Below the pieces are notes generated by a model. The model ran no database searches. It was not told the origin of the DNA and saw only the letters and a program-made list of their open reading frames with translations. A program made the position numbers and the translations under genes. Shown piece after piece: positions 33,788 through 46,562 of a stretch of DNA of 64,000 nt (the first letter of the stretch is position 1; each line of letters opens with the position of its first letter). The stretch comes from Acanthochlamys bracteata (taxonomy: Eukaryota; Streptophyta; Magnoliopsida; Pandanales; Velloziaceae): assembly GCA_019914995.1 (NCBI GenBank), contig CM034140.1:3348001-3412000 (forward strand), in the 5' to 3' direction.

Positions 33788-36105
33788 GAGGATAAATTAT
33801 ATTGTATGTTAAAAATAAGAGTAGTCATGAAGGCAACTAGAAAGAGCACTTGTACTTTCTATAGTCCTTATAACATTCTGCATGAGCTGATGAACATTTT
33901 TTGAGGCAACAAAAATTAACTTTCTGTAAGAGCTGATGGTCATTATTGCTCATATGAGGAGTGCAGTGTGCATTGCTTCTTTCTAGCACTAACATTTTAC
34001 GTTTTGTGTTTAATTCAATGCACATATTTTGCCTTCTCATTTTCTTTAAAATTTAATGCAAATCTGAAGGCATTTCATCCTGTGTTTAACCTTCTACGTT
34101 CGTCAACATGTAAAGATGATCCAAACTTGATATTTTGTGAAGAAAGCTTGAAGTATAGCACTTGTCTTTTTGACACATGCGAGTGCTTTTGAAGTGCTTC
34201 TCTAGAACTCACTCTTTAGTAGAGAGAGAAACAACTTTCTCTCTAAAATGTTTTTATAAATAGATCATATAGATAAATTGTATCTTATAAAATTTCATAA
34301 ATTGTATTGCTTTCTAGATAAAAATTAGGTTTATTTTTTCAAAACATTTGATATATATTTTTTAATAAATTTCTTTTTCTAAATATTTTCAAACGGTTGC
34401 TGCCGTTTTTATTTTATGTAGTAGTTTTATTTACTATAATATATGTACTATTTCAAAATTCTCGTCTCGGAAAACTTTAATGCGTGTTTATTTTGCTATT
34501 AAATTTATTTTTTGAAAGTGAGTTTTTAAAAATAAGTTTGGATTTGAATTAAATTTTGTAAAATTAGAATTCTGTGTTTCTTTTATTTATGTTAGAAGTG
34601 TTTGAAAATAATTTAAAAAAAATTTTGAAAGTAAATTTTCAGAAAAAAAAGTTTAATTTAAAATTTGTGTTTATTTTAATTAAATGTGAGTTAAAAGTTA
34701 AAAGTAAATTAGGAAAAAAGTAAATTTAGAATGCAGGTAAATAAGTCTTTAGTAACCGTAAAATTTTATTTTTTTACATTTTAGTTTCACTAGTTGCTAC
34801 AGCGTGAAGGGCTTTCTTGTGCTATTAGAATATCCGACCCATTGTAATGCAATGCAATATGTCAATCCTGTAATGAAGTGCTCACTGGCTCCGATTTCGG
34901 ACTGCACACAATACAAAAAAAAAAAAAAATATTTAGAAAAACATAAAAATAACAAATATTGGTACCAAATTGATGAGAAAAAGGAAGAGAAGAGAAAAAA
35001 ATAATTTGTGTACCGAATTGAGGATCGTTGGCTGATATGCAAGAGTTTGGCCACCGTTGGCAGTATTGTGATATTATTTTCACTGAATACCGGCAATTTT
35101 CGGCTCGGAGAGACGGGAGAGATTCTCTTGGGAGAAGAGGAACAAAACGGAGAAATAGAGAAAAGAAATGAGAGGAACAAAATTGAAAAAAGAAATCATC
35201 ACCTATACCGAAGTGACACTATGTAAGACCATGCAAAATTACGAACACTCTTACACATTATTTAAATAAACACATTCGTCCGAATTGAATCTTAACCATC
35301 CAATCCAGATCGGACGGTCAAGATTATGTCATTTGACTTTGTTAAAGTGTATTAGCGTAGCATCGATGTATTAGTTTGAGGAGTGGATTTGGAAGATGCC
35401 ATTCACAACGTCTTAAGATTAGTGTTTGAAATTACTTATACAATAAAATTTTTTTAAAATAAAAATATTTTATATTTTTTAAGAAACGAATTTTATTTTT
35501 TTACTTAAAAAAATATAATAATATATAATAAAAAAATTTTATTACGTAAAATATTTTTATATTTTTTAAATTTTTAAATAAATATATTTATAAATATATA
35601 TTAAAAAATATATAATTAAAAATTAAAAAAAACGTTTAAAATACGTTCAACCAAACGTTTCGATACTGGAGTTCTTACTCTCTAATTTATGTTCTGGTTT
35701 TCCGCCTGTAATGATGGTTTTATCCATAGTAAATATAAAGAGCGGAGACGAACTTCTCATAATAACTTCCATAACAGTTGTAAGTAGACCACAAACATCA
35801 ACGACCACTTAGAAACTCGTAGATGATAACAGCGAACATCCACGGCGCCTATAACACTTATCCACTATTTCCATGGCGCCCAAGTGCATACATGGTCTTT
35901 AATGTTGGCTACTAAATGTTGAAACTAATAGCGACATCTCTGAATTACAGGGTCAATAAAGGAAAACCTGCCTATAAGCAATTTCATAATACACAAGAAC
36001 CACAAAAAATGTGACTCAGAACAAAAAAGAGCCAATCAAATAAATATATGCATTTTTTGCTACATCATTTCCTGCAGAAGACATTCTGTTCTGGTGATAG
36101 CAGCC
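33788..36105. other. Spacer with small AT-rich repeats
   Basis: Holds two tandem GTGTTTATTTT-type repeats (34483 and 34666), the AT-rich MITE at 35402, and a stretch at 34800-35220 whose open frames resemble nothing known. The section 35640-36105 is downstream of the receptor gene and probably includes its 3' UTR. Confidence 0.4.
35402..35665. repeat. AT-rich MITE-like repeat, copy 1
   Basis: An almost pure A/T stretch bounded by GTGTTTGAAATT and CCAAACG words. Order and wording of the interior (runs of AAAATATTTTTAT, then ATATATTAAAAAATATA) are shared with copies at 41362, 41627, 56428, 58028, 59885 and 61556. Confidence 0.5.
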
Positions 36106-39100
36106 CTAGATATCAGCATGTTGGACATGGTTAGGGTGGCTTTCTTGATTGTCCAGAGGCATATACTGTGCCATGATGGCTCGGATTTCTGAATCCATGT
36201 AGCTCTGCAAAATACAAGTAAATTAGTAAAATCAATTTCTGTTAATCCAAATACAGGCGAATCCTTTCAGAAGGAATGCCTCGTACAAATTTCACAAATC
36301 CAATTGCATCCAATAACCACCGGAATGATTGGTTAGTACTAATTCATGTTAATTCAAATCATATAATTATAGAACAAATGATTGACGTTATAGATTACTT
36401 TAATGTCTTACTAGTTAAAGAAATTACTACTTAGAGAAAGGCAATGATGGAGGCTGCACAGTAAAAATGAGGCTTACCCTGATGCGGTACTTGTACACTG
36501 CATAAGCCCCCACACCAGCTATAGCAAGGCCAATGAAGATAACCCACAAGAAGCTCCAACTGAACCCAGTCGTAGGCTTTTTACCTGGATGTAACTCCAA
36601 CGAATCAATGATTTTCACATTCATAAATATACGATCTGAGTCTATCAGTGCCTAGCCTTACTCTTCTTTTCTACTCTTTAAGAACATCTACAACATAAAC
36701 TTATTTACGCTAGAGTATTTAAAGCATACATAGGTAATAAGCACCTGCAAAAGTACGCACTTAAAAGTCGAAATTCTATTAAAAACTATCAACTAAGGAA
36801 CAATACACATCAGTAATACTTCTTGGCTGTCATATACTCACTTATACATGTGTCGTGTTCACTCATATATAATAGATCGCCACGACAGCTGCATTCATAG
36901 CTTCCAAATGTATTCTTGCATTTGCATTCAGGGCACTGGCAGGCGGTTCTTTCTTTGCATTCATCAATATCTGAGGCAAGAAATAAAAACAGTAAAGCTA
37001 CTACAGGTAAGAAACTTTTGATCTTCCAAAGTGACTAACCAGTATGTCAAAATCGATCAAGTCAAATAATATTCAACATGGCATACACACCAGATAATTC
37101 GAAGCTCAAACCTAATTCAATCCTCTTAAAAATAGAAGTATTGCCTGCCAAAGGCACTTAAAGAAACTTTGTGATAGAACATGCGTACAAGCTAGAAGAG
37201 CTCTGGAAGGGCCTACCTTCACATGTATTTACCCCGTCCCCTTTGAAGCCTGGTGGGCATCTGCATCCCTTAGATTCATCTTCCTGAAAAAATAATATTA
37301 CGAATTTGTTAAATCTTCCCTTGAGATTTTTCTATCTGCAGATTTTCCATTTTAGAGTTCTACTTACTACACAGGCTGAGTACGTAATTCCTTCATGAGT
37401 TTTCTTCCAACAGCCTCCATTGTTAATTTCACACCTTCCAGTGCCAGAAGCTGTGAAAGGATGTTCACAAACTCATTATTCATGCACACTATAATTCTAA
37501 CTGATAATATCCAAGGATATTAGCAACATAGAACCATTATTCTGCATGCATATGAGAAGCCAAATGTAAAAGGAACAACAACATTTGGAAATCTGTAATA
37601 ACAACCTTCCCTAATGAGATATTATATTTAAGTTTAAAAAGAAGCCATATCAAATAAAAAGACCAAAGCTATGATGTTTTCTTGGCATATGGGTAATGTT
37701 TGACAAAAAATTACTGTGATTTTAGAGACATGCTTACAATGCTAAACTCTCATGTCTAACCTTAAGAAGTGAAATCAAACAAGTGGGAATGAGATAATCA
37801 TGTACCTTCACAATGTTTGTACCCATCCCCGACAAACTTGACACCATTGACAACAGGGCACTCACACACTCTTCCTCTGAACGTATCCTACATAGAGGGT
37901 AAAAATAAAAATAATAATAATAATAAATAAATAAATAATAAATAAACAAATAACCAAGCTTAAATGATGAAGGTTCAGAAAGTAACAGCTCCTATCAAGG
38001 CAGCAGGAAAACCAAGTGCTACGAATACCCTTACAAACATACCTTGCAGGCAGTAACATTCGCAGCCTTGTCTTGCCAGCATCCACCATTATTGTCCAAA
38101 CATTCATTAGTCTCTATCTCTGAACAGCCAAAGAAAAGTGACAAATTGTTGGTCAACCTCCAGAACACGTTAGGTCCATATACCTATGAGAATGTTGGAC
38201 AATGAGATTATTGCAGAACCTTCACTCAAACAAACAGCTGGTTCAGTTGTCTCCTCAAATCCTGCACATATGCCTTTGAGAACTGCGCCTTTATCCAGCT
38301 TCCCTGATATTGGAGGAGAAAGTGAAAATTCTATCCATGCTCTCACAAAAAGCCACATCATAATTGTTAGTCCAGCCACACACCTCTATACTGTCTGTTG
38401 TTAATAACAAGGGTTGGCAAGATCGTTACATCGCCACGAGAGTTCTTACCAATCTGAATACAAAAGATGATAGTTAGAGAGATGTAAGAAAACATGTTCA
38501 AGGCTAGAGTATGGTTTTTTGAATGAAATGGCTCCTAACTTGAGCATCTTGTTCAGCCTTAAGCACTGGGTTTTCTTCATCTGCTTCAGGATCTCCAATA
38601 CACTTATTTATCTGCTTAAGGTCTAGGCCTGTATATATGAAGAAATGATGTCAAATTCTCCACTACGAAATTGTCTTTGACAACAGATTCATCAACGAAA
38701 CTTTAATAGAACTTTTTACCAAGGGAACGGATCACATCCTCAGCACATTCCTTGGTGTACTTTTTTTCCTTCATCGGGCATCTAATTGCAAAGTCGGTCA
38801 CATAATCCCACCAGAGCCAAGGCTTCCCACTTTCATTAGCAACCCTAAACAAGCAAACTTGTCGTAAATTCTGCACAACAACATCTTTTCCATTATAGCC
38901 CTTACTGAAGTCTTGTTCAGGGTCTGGGGCACAATATCTCCCATGGTTGATGCATTGTGATTTGCACTGCTTGCTCAAAATAAAGGATTCAGGGCAGTAC
39001 CAAGTAATGTAGTGGGGAGTGAACTGTGTATAACCTCCCTTCTCAAGAATCTGCGCTGCACCCTTGAAGCTCTTCACAAATTCTATTTGGCTATCACATT

Positions 39101-40697
39101 TTGGACCACATTCATCATTGCTGTTTGTCCAAAACTCGTATTCCACACGCTCATCAGGATGTGGAAGAGATTCCCTCCAGTCCAAATTGACATTAACCAT
39201 CTCACCATCTTCAAGGGCTTTCCTCAGTTCATCTCCAAGACTCTTGCTAATAAGTGCTGATGGAATGGTAATGTTCTGCACATAATCAGCTGCACCCTCT
39301 TCTTCAGGTGTGTCCATTGTTATTAAAGGTTCCACCTTGTTGTCAGCAACAAGGATTGCTGCAGCTCCTGCTTTCTGTGCATTCCATGCCTTTGTAGTGA
39401 AGTAGCAATCTGCATTGATGTCAGTCATCAATAATTACTGCATATTGAATGTAGATGCAGGACTCTTATCTTGCCATGATGAAATTATATAAAAATCAAG
39501 AAGACTGCAACTAAGCAGAATTTCTGATGAAATTCAGATAAAGAAGTAGCATCTCCATTTGTATTCCTAAGAGTAGCATCTATGAGTATGCACGTGCACA
39601 ATCCAACCTCAGTATGTAGAGAAAAATTGATAACATATGATTTTTTAGGTATATACACATTGGATAGTCTAGAGTCGATATCATGCTTCAAATTATATAA
39701 TATCATATAAGCATATCTTTAATAGGCTTAAGAAGATAATTGTAACTGAAACCACATATGCTAGTGTCACAAACAAGTTGCACCATGTAGATTAGGATGA
39801 TATACATCCCGATAGAGATCGAAATTAAGTGGTACACCAGTAATGTTATAGGTGTAATTGATGTTAAATTAGAGATAAATTATATTGATTATAGTAGTTT
39901 TTGAAATTGGAACGTATTAGGACTCCTTAAAAGTTAATTTATCTATGCAAGTTTATTTTTAGTAGGATTCTTTAGAAGATTTATAGGATATATTCAATTA
40001 GAGAGTTATGATTCTTATTTCCAACATTGACAATTGAAGTAGTCTTCGTTAAGAATGAGGAGGTAACTCTATCTAGCGAGTGAAGGGCTTGCTAGATCCT
40101 TTATTCTATTGAGGAATAGAATTTGTCCTACGAGTCGAAGGTGCAGCAGGGCCTATAATTATTCTATCACATTTCTCCAAGAGAATATCATACATTCTTT
40201 GACTTATAAGAAAACATCCAATTTATGAGAATGCTCCACTATAGAACGTATAACTCCATAAGTTTAAAATCACTTTGGACTTCGACATAGTCACATGAAG
40301 ATTCAAAACAATGATATGCATGAGTTACTCATTTCAAACAAAACGTACAAGCCATCCACTACAAATCAAATGCTTATGAAAGGAAACGAAATTCTGAATC
40401 CTCACCTCCTCTATCAACAAGGAGAAAAGTTGGTAGACCTCCAGGCTTCGACTTGAACGAGAGATCAAAATCATCAAAGTTCTTGCAAGCCTTCCGATTG
40501 GATTTCGGGTAAACCACTATTCCGAGCATAGTTCCACCATACTGTGGTACTCCAAAATTACCAATCGCAGACTCATAAACACCTCTCACTGATTTGGGTG
40601 AAGTCACCCTCAAGCTGTTCTTCTCTACCACAAACCTTCCCCAACACGATCCCCATAAAAACAAAGCCCAAATAGCAAAACAAACTCCCAACCTCAT
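36106..40697 (-). CDS. Vacuolar sorting receptor (BP80/VSR type)
   Basis: Complete 12-exon gene, 622 aa. Exons, from the start: 40406-40697, 38720-39409, 38540-38628, 38384-38453, 38220-38303, 38043-38119, 37806-37887, 37368-37450, 37217-37283, 36842-36970, 36478-36584, 36106-36204. It is a type I membrane receptor that carries soluble proteins with NPIR-like signals to the vacuole. Order: signal peptide (1-20, then RFVVEKNSL), protease-associated domain (about 50-170), a cysteine-rich central domain, EGF-like repeats including a calcium-binding type ([20 protein letters not shown]), one membrane span (about 563-585) and a 32-aa tail. The tail holds YMPL (604-607), the YxxPhi motif for adaptor binding. 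I chose Met at 40697 (MRLGVCF) because it starts the hydrophobic signal; an in-frame Met 14 codons upstream is possible. Length matches VSR1-like proteins closely. The gene looks functional. Confidence 0.95.
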
Positions 40698-41361
40698 ATT
40701 TCCAACCCTAAACCTCCCAAAATCACAGCTCAAAATCAAAACTTTCGATCACCCTCTATCTAAAATCAACAAACTACCAATACCCAGATCGAACAAAAAT
40801 CTAATATTGAGCTCATTAAAACAAATTTTAAGCTAAACCAAATTTAAAAAACAAGATCTTTCCTTCAAATTAATCCCTGATAGTACAAACTCTAATCACC
40901 AGCACAGATGTATTACGTACCAAATACTCAATTAAAGCCTAAACTCGATCAAAGATAAACTCGAGCACATGAAAGCTGGATCGAGAATCTCTCAAGATGA
41001 AGATCTTTACTTCGTTGCGAAGAAGAGAGAGAGAGAGGGAGCTCAGAATAATACGCAACGTGTTGGTTCTTTGGAATTCTCGAGTCCTGAAGAAAGAAAA
41101 ACGAAAGAGACCGTATTTTAATGTGATGATTATTATTAAATCATTTTTTACTATCTAACTCAGTTTAATTAAGCATCTTAGTTGACGCTGCAGTCGACGT
41201 GACAAAGAATATTTCAATCGTCCGATCTAAATCAACGGTCATAATAAAAAGTTAATTGTAAGTGTATCGTAGGTGTTGATTAAACGTGTGTTAGTGTTGT
41301 TAAAACTTAAACAACGTGCTGCACGCAGGCCATTTGCTTTAGTTATGTCTCATTAACGGGC

Positions 41362-41612
41362 GTCTGAGAGTTCTTATTAAATAAATTTTTTTTAAAATAA
41401 AAAATATTTTTATTTTTTTTGATAAATAAGTTTTATTTTTTTAACTTTTAAAAAATAATAAAAATATATAATAAAAAGATCTTATTTCGTAAAATTTTTT
41501 TATATTTTTAAATAAATTTTTTATATATTTATAAAATATATATTAAAAAATATAAAATTAAAAAAAAATTAAAAAGTAACAATTTCAAATACTCTAAATT
41601 ATTTTGAATAAG
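41362..41612. repeat. AT-rich MITE-like repeat, copy 2
   Basis: Same layout as copy 1: TTTTAAAATAAAAAATATTTTTATTTTTTT followed later by ATATATTAAAAAATATAAAATTAAAA, ending near TTTCAAATACTC. It is non-coding. Confidence 0.5.
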
Positions 41613-41626
41613 GCCATGTTATAGTC

Positions 41627-41856
41627 TGGGAAGTTTTTTTTCCAACTTTTTATTTCACTTTTTTTTTCAATAAAATTTTTTAAATATTTTATAAAATTTT
41701 AATAATATAAAAAATTCTATATTTTAAAATTTATATTGATTATTTTTATTATTTTTAAAATAAAAAAATAAAATTTATTTTAAAAATTTTTAAAATATTT
41801 TTTATTTTAAAAATTTATTCTCAATAAACACTCTCAAATATTCTCTAAAAACTGAT
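41627..41856. repeat. AT-rich MITE-like repeat, copy 3
   Basis: Lies directly after copy 2. It shares its wording most closely with the copy at 59885 (a TTTTTAATAATA-type core, then TTAAAAATTTTTAAAATATTTTT) and ends at CTCTCAAATATTCTC. Confidence 0.5.
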
Positions 41857-43227
41857 TAAGATATCATCTATCAGAAATGCAGACGCTGGTTTATAAAATA
41901 TTAACTAATCTTCGTAACTTATTTTTTATTAAAATTAAATATTCATTTTTTATTATAAAAATAATACAAAATCTTTTTTAAATTATTTTTATTCAAAATA
42001 AAAAAATTAAATTTATTTTTAATAATACTAGTTTATTTTTTAATAATTTATACCGAAATAGAAATATCACATCCTAAATGGCTGCATCCCTTGTTTGTAA
42101 TCGCTTACTTTTATCTGGTTTTTATTATGCCCCATTATTCTGTAATTTGAAGTTTTTTTTTTAATTAATGAAAACTAAATGAGAAGATTTTGCGCCCACA
42201 ACTGGAATGAGTTCTATCATACAAAAGGTTTCCAAAATGGTTCCAATATAAATTTGGATTTATATCACCTAACATTTTGTTTTCACTAGTTGTTTTGTTC
42301 TATACGTAAGAAGTGATAACAAAACGGTTAGGATGCTCTTCAAAGCAGCAGCTTTGATAAAAGCATTTCACTAAATTTAATTAAAAAATATGTTATTAAT
42401 ATTTTTAAAATTTTAATTTTAAAAATTAATTTCAATATAAAATTAATATAAAATTTATTTTTTATTAAATAATTTAAATTTAATTTTTATACTAATCTTA
42501 AAACAATAAATTATTTCAATATAAACACATTCTTCCGATCCGTATCCTCTACGGTTCAAACTTCAAACCCATCTTAGAGGCCTGTAATTAATACTTTAGA
42601 TTTAAATCAAATAAATAGTTGTGACGACTTTCAGAAAAAAATTACATTAGTGAAAAGTGAAATCAACTTATCACAAAGAGATGAATCTTATTGATTTATC
42701 ATAGTCCCTCATTTTATTTAAATACATTTTAAATAATTAATTGTAAACCTTTTTATTAAATAATGTTTCTATTTTCTACTTCTTTTTTTCAAATAATTTT
42801 TTCTTACTTGATATTTATCAAAATATCTTCAATTCAATTAAAAGATCTAATTTAATTCTCAAATTTTATAATATAAATTTAATTTATATAAACATTTGTG
42901 AAGTCTTTTAAAAATTTGTTCTAATCTAGCATTCTAGCTAGTGAATTTAATTTGAGGAGTGGAGTTTTGAGTGGAAAATTTTTGAGTAGTTTTATGTTTT
43001 AATCTAAGCGCGAGTGTAAGTATGTATAAAACAAACCTTAAAAATATTTTGATTATTAAGTTAAAAATAGGTTAGATAAATTTAATATAACTAAATAATA
43101 AAAAATGAAAAGAAAGAATAAGAGTTTTTAATCTTTGGGCTTAATCTTTCCCGCGCTCGTTGTCTGGATAATAAACAAAACAAACTTATCCACACAAACA
43201 TAGCGCCGCCGCAGCACTCCGTACTCC

Positions 43228-46200
43228 ATGGCCGCCTCCGCTCATGTTCCTTTTGTTGTAATAGACAAGCAAATTTCCATTCACTACACGTTTCTAAGAT
43301 CTCCTCCGCTGAAGAAGCATTCGCTTGTTTACTGCCCTTGCTCTGCCGCCGGCTCCGCCGATGCTTCTGATCCGGCGGCGGCTGAGAGACCGCCTGACAG
43401 GAAGAGGGCTGTCAGAGTGGCTTGGGAGAAACTCGTCCGGTGGTCTCGATCTTGGCGTTCGCGGTCGAATACCGACGTACTCGATCGGACTAATAAGGTA
43501 AAACTGCGATCTTTTTCATGTTATCTCAATCCGTGCTTGAAATTTAGAACTCAAATTTGTTAGTTTCTTCTTGTGTGATGTAGGTAGTTGTGCTTGGTGG
43601 AGGATCATTCGGGACGGCAATGGCAGCTCATGTTGCCAGCAAGAAGGCTGGAATGGAGGTTGCAATGCTTGTTAGGGACAATCAGCAATGCCAGTCTATC
43701 AATGATACACACTTTAATTGGTAATGGATGATTGCCGCTGGGAACCCACTTTTGTTTGTAGGGAAGAATTTTCAAATGGTTGATGTTATTTTGTTTATAA
43801 TTGTGAGACTATTTCTTTCTGCCACTAATTTTTAAATTTTACAAAATTGTGGTGCTTGAGTAACTTCGAGTATAGTATTTTCATTTGTTCTCTATCAGAA
43901 ATGTAGTTCTTTCATTTGTTCCTCATGCTGAGATCTATTTTTTACTGTAGCAAATATTTCCCAGAACATAAGTTGCCTGATAATGTAGTCGCCACCACTA
44001 ATCCTAAAGATGCTTTGCTGGGTGCTGATTTTTGCCTGCATGCTGTACCAGTACAGGTAATGCTGCAAACTATCTTATCCATGTGTTATATAGTTTTAAG
44101 AATTTAGAAGACAAATTAAAATGTAAACCTGAAAGGATATAACAGCTATCCTAACATCAATGTAGCAGTTTGTTGACTATTCATTTGATGAAGGCCCCTG
44201 GTTTGCTTGCTTCTTTAAACCCTCAAAGGGTACTCTAAACTTGTCTCTTTTATGGCAGTTCAGTTCATCCTTTCTTGAAGGGATCTCACAGCAAGTTGAC
44301 CCTAAGCTGCCATTTATATCACTTAGCAAAGGCTTGGAGCTACATACATTGAGGATGATGTCTCAAATAATTCCACAAGCATTGGGGAACTCACGCCAGC
44401 CATTTGTTGTTCTGTCTGGACCATCCTTTGCAGTGGAGATCATGAGCAAGTTGCCTACAGGTGTGACAATTACTTACAAACTCAGTACTTTTATGTGTAG
44501 AATGCATGCATATAGTATGTGAATAATTATAATTATCAGACTTTGATATTTACGAATCAGGAACTAAAATGCTATATGCTCTTGTTTGAAGTACATTTGT
44601 GATTATATATAGTATGAAAATGCAGCTTCTCTCCTTCCATCTGAAACTCTCTTTTCTACAATAGTTAGACAATTTTCAGATTTCTTTATGCTACCTAACT
44701 ATGGTACTGACTTTGATAACCTGCAGCTATGGTGGTAGCATCAAAGGATAAAAAGTTGGCTACTGCTGCCCAACAACTGTTATCTTCTCCAGCCCTAAGG
44801 ATAAGCTCATCTAGGTGAGACTTTTTTGTATAATTGGAGTTTTCCATAGAAATGTTGTTAGAACTTGCTCCTCACTTCTTTGAATTTGTTGGAAGAATAA
44901 TATTCCATCCATTGTAGTAGTGTATTTATGCCAACATTCTTGGGAATACTTTGTAATTTTGACGATGTGATGATGCTCCAGTGATGTAACAGGAGTAGAA
45001 ATAGCAGGAGCACTAAAAAATGTCCTTGCTATAGCAGCAGGAATTGTGGAAGGAATGAATCTTGGTAATAATTGTATGGCAGCTCTCGTGGCACAGGGTT
45101 GTTCAGAGATACGTTGGTTGGCTACAAAGGTGAGTGAGCCGGTTGCTGGTTGTCTTGAATTACCAATAAAAGTTAGTGATGTATTAGGGTGTATCAGATT
45201 GATGAAACAACTCCCTATAGTCTGTTTCACTTTCACGCATATAATCCTGGTAACGTCTCACATCAAATGTACGCAGTTGCTCTTTATATGCAAAATCCTT
45301 ATATGTCCTACATATGAAATCTGATCAATTGTTGTTTTGTTGGATACTCTAGGATGCCTTCTTTACCATATCATACGCAAACTGGAAATTTTTCTAGCCT
45401 CATTATCTGTTTAGTTTTTTTTCTTTTTGGTCAGATATATCTTCTATGTAATAAGTTTTCCCTTCTTTGTTGAAGATGGGAGCAAAAACAACAACTTTAA
45501 TGGGATTATCGGGCTCTGGTGATATTATGCTTACATGCTTTGTGAATCTTTCACGAAATAGAACAGTTGGCTTGCGCCTTGGGTCTGGAGAGAAGCTTGA
45601 TGATATATTGAGCTCAATGAATCAGGTTCTTGAGAGTTGTGAGATTCCTTTTTCTTTTGAACCTCTTTTCTTGAAACTAATGATATAGGATTGTCTAACA
45701 TTCGTCTAGGTAGCTGAAGGTGTATCAACAGCTGGTGCTGTTATTGCATTGGCTGAAAAATATCATGTCAAGATGCCAGTTCTAACAGCTGTTGCACGAA
45801 TCATTGACAATGAATTAACCCCGTCAAAAGCTGTGCGAGAGTTGATGAGCCTTCCTCAGGTCATTTATTTCACTCTTGATTTAGAAGAAAGTAACTAGAG
45901 ATGTTTCATTGGTAAAAGCTTTGGATACTACTGTATATAAGCATCAAGTTACTTCTGTTCATTTGATAAAATAAAAGCTCATTCTGTTTTTTCTTTCCTT
46001 CTCTGTTTCAAAACCATCCAAGTCTTTCCAGTCGCATTTGAGAGAAATTGAAGTACTACCTGAAATAGACCATGCAGACTCCGACAAAGTAGAGCTCTTT
46101 GCTAAATGCCTAGGAAACATGTCCTCCATTTTTCATCCTCCTCCTTAGCCAGATCCAGATGATTTCTGATCTTGATAGAACTTTTTCATCTGTACACCTT

Positions 46201-46562
46201 TAATCTGATAGAGCTGCTGCATAAGGATTAGCAGTAATTTTTGTAGCATGCGCTCTTGCTAATCAGTCTAACCTTGACTACATGCATGGAAATCAAATCA
46301 AATGTTAAGGTTGGTAATTGCAAAACTGCTAGGCTACTGCTGAAGTCCCTGCTTTTGTGCTGAGAAACTCGGTTCTCTGCCTAATTTACACTTAAGTTTA
46401 TCACCAGTGTTTGTTGAATAGGGCTTTATATTTGAATTTTAGTGCAAATGCTTCCTACGTGATCTATGAGATGTCTATGATTTTCCAATTGCACATAAAT
46501 ATTCACCAGCTATCTTTTTCTTCATGCTGATGTCACACATACTGCAGGTTGAAGAAGTGTAA
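43228..46562 (+). CDS. Plastid-type NAD-dependent glycerol-3-phosphate dehydrogenase
   Basis: Nine exons, 421 aa: 43228-43497, 43584-43720, 43951-44056, 44259-44460, 44727-44814, 44982-45129, 45476-45625, 45710-45859, 46548-46562. The enzyme reduces dihydroxyacetone phosphate to glycerol 3-phosphate with NADH, feeding glycerolipid synthesis. The first 60 or so residues are Ser/Arg-rich and look like a plastid transit peptide. The Rossmann motif GGGSFG is at 95-100. Later come [15 protein letters not shown], the catalytic-lysine region [11 protein letters not shown] and [12 protein letters not shown]. The last exon adds only VEEV and the stop, the ending I recall for this branch (Arabidopsis SFD1/GLY1, At2g40690). 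All splice sites are GT-AG and phases agree. The gene looks intact. A possible alternative terminal exon lies in the last intron. Confidence 0.94.
46032..46148 (+). other. Candidate alternative last exon of the dehydrogenase gene
   Basis: Within the last intron an acceptor (CTTTCCAG) is followed by 38 open codons and a TAG, in the same phase (0) as the preceding exon ending at 45859. Splicing to it would replace the short VEEV tail with a 38-residue acidic tail (it includes [13 protein letters not shown]). The region is GC-richer than the rest of the intron. I do not recognise the peptide in any family; it may be chance. Confidence 0.35.

Larger units (their letters stand above)
40698..43227. 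other. Intergenic region between receptor and dehydrogenase genes
   Basis: Start regions of two divergently oriented genes with AT-rich repeats between them. A GA-rich run at 41023-41039 lies in the presumed receptor leader. The rest is mostly A/T low-complexity DNA (see 41362 and 41627). No further gene is seen. Confidence 0.5.

Noticed and set aside
34797..35226. Overlapping open frames of 66-127 aa on both strands
   Set aside because: They consist of lysine- or phenylalanine-rich low-complexity sequence, with no domain, no splice structure and no promoter motif.
39870..40170. Possible solo LTR in the first intron of the sorting receptor
   Set aside because: The wording recalls copia LTRs, but I could not find TG...CA ends or a 5-bp duplication, so I did not list it.
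40698..40739. Upstream in-frame Met of the vacuolar sorting receptor
   Set aside because: It would put 14 polar residues before the signal peptide. The Met at 40697 starts the hydrophobic stretch directly and gives the usual length.
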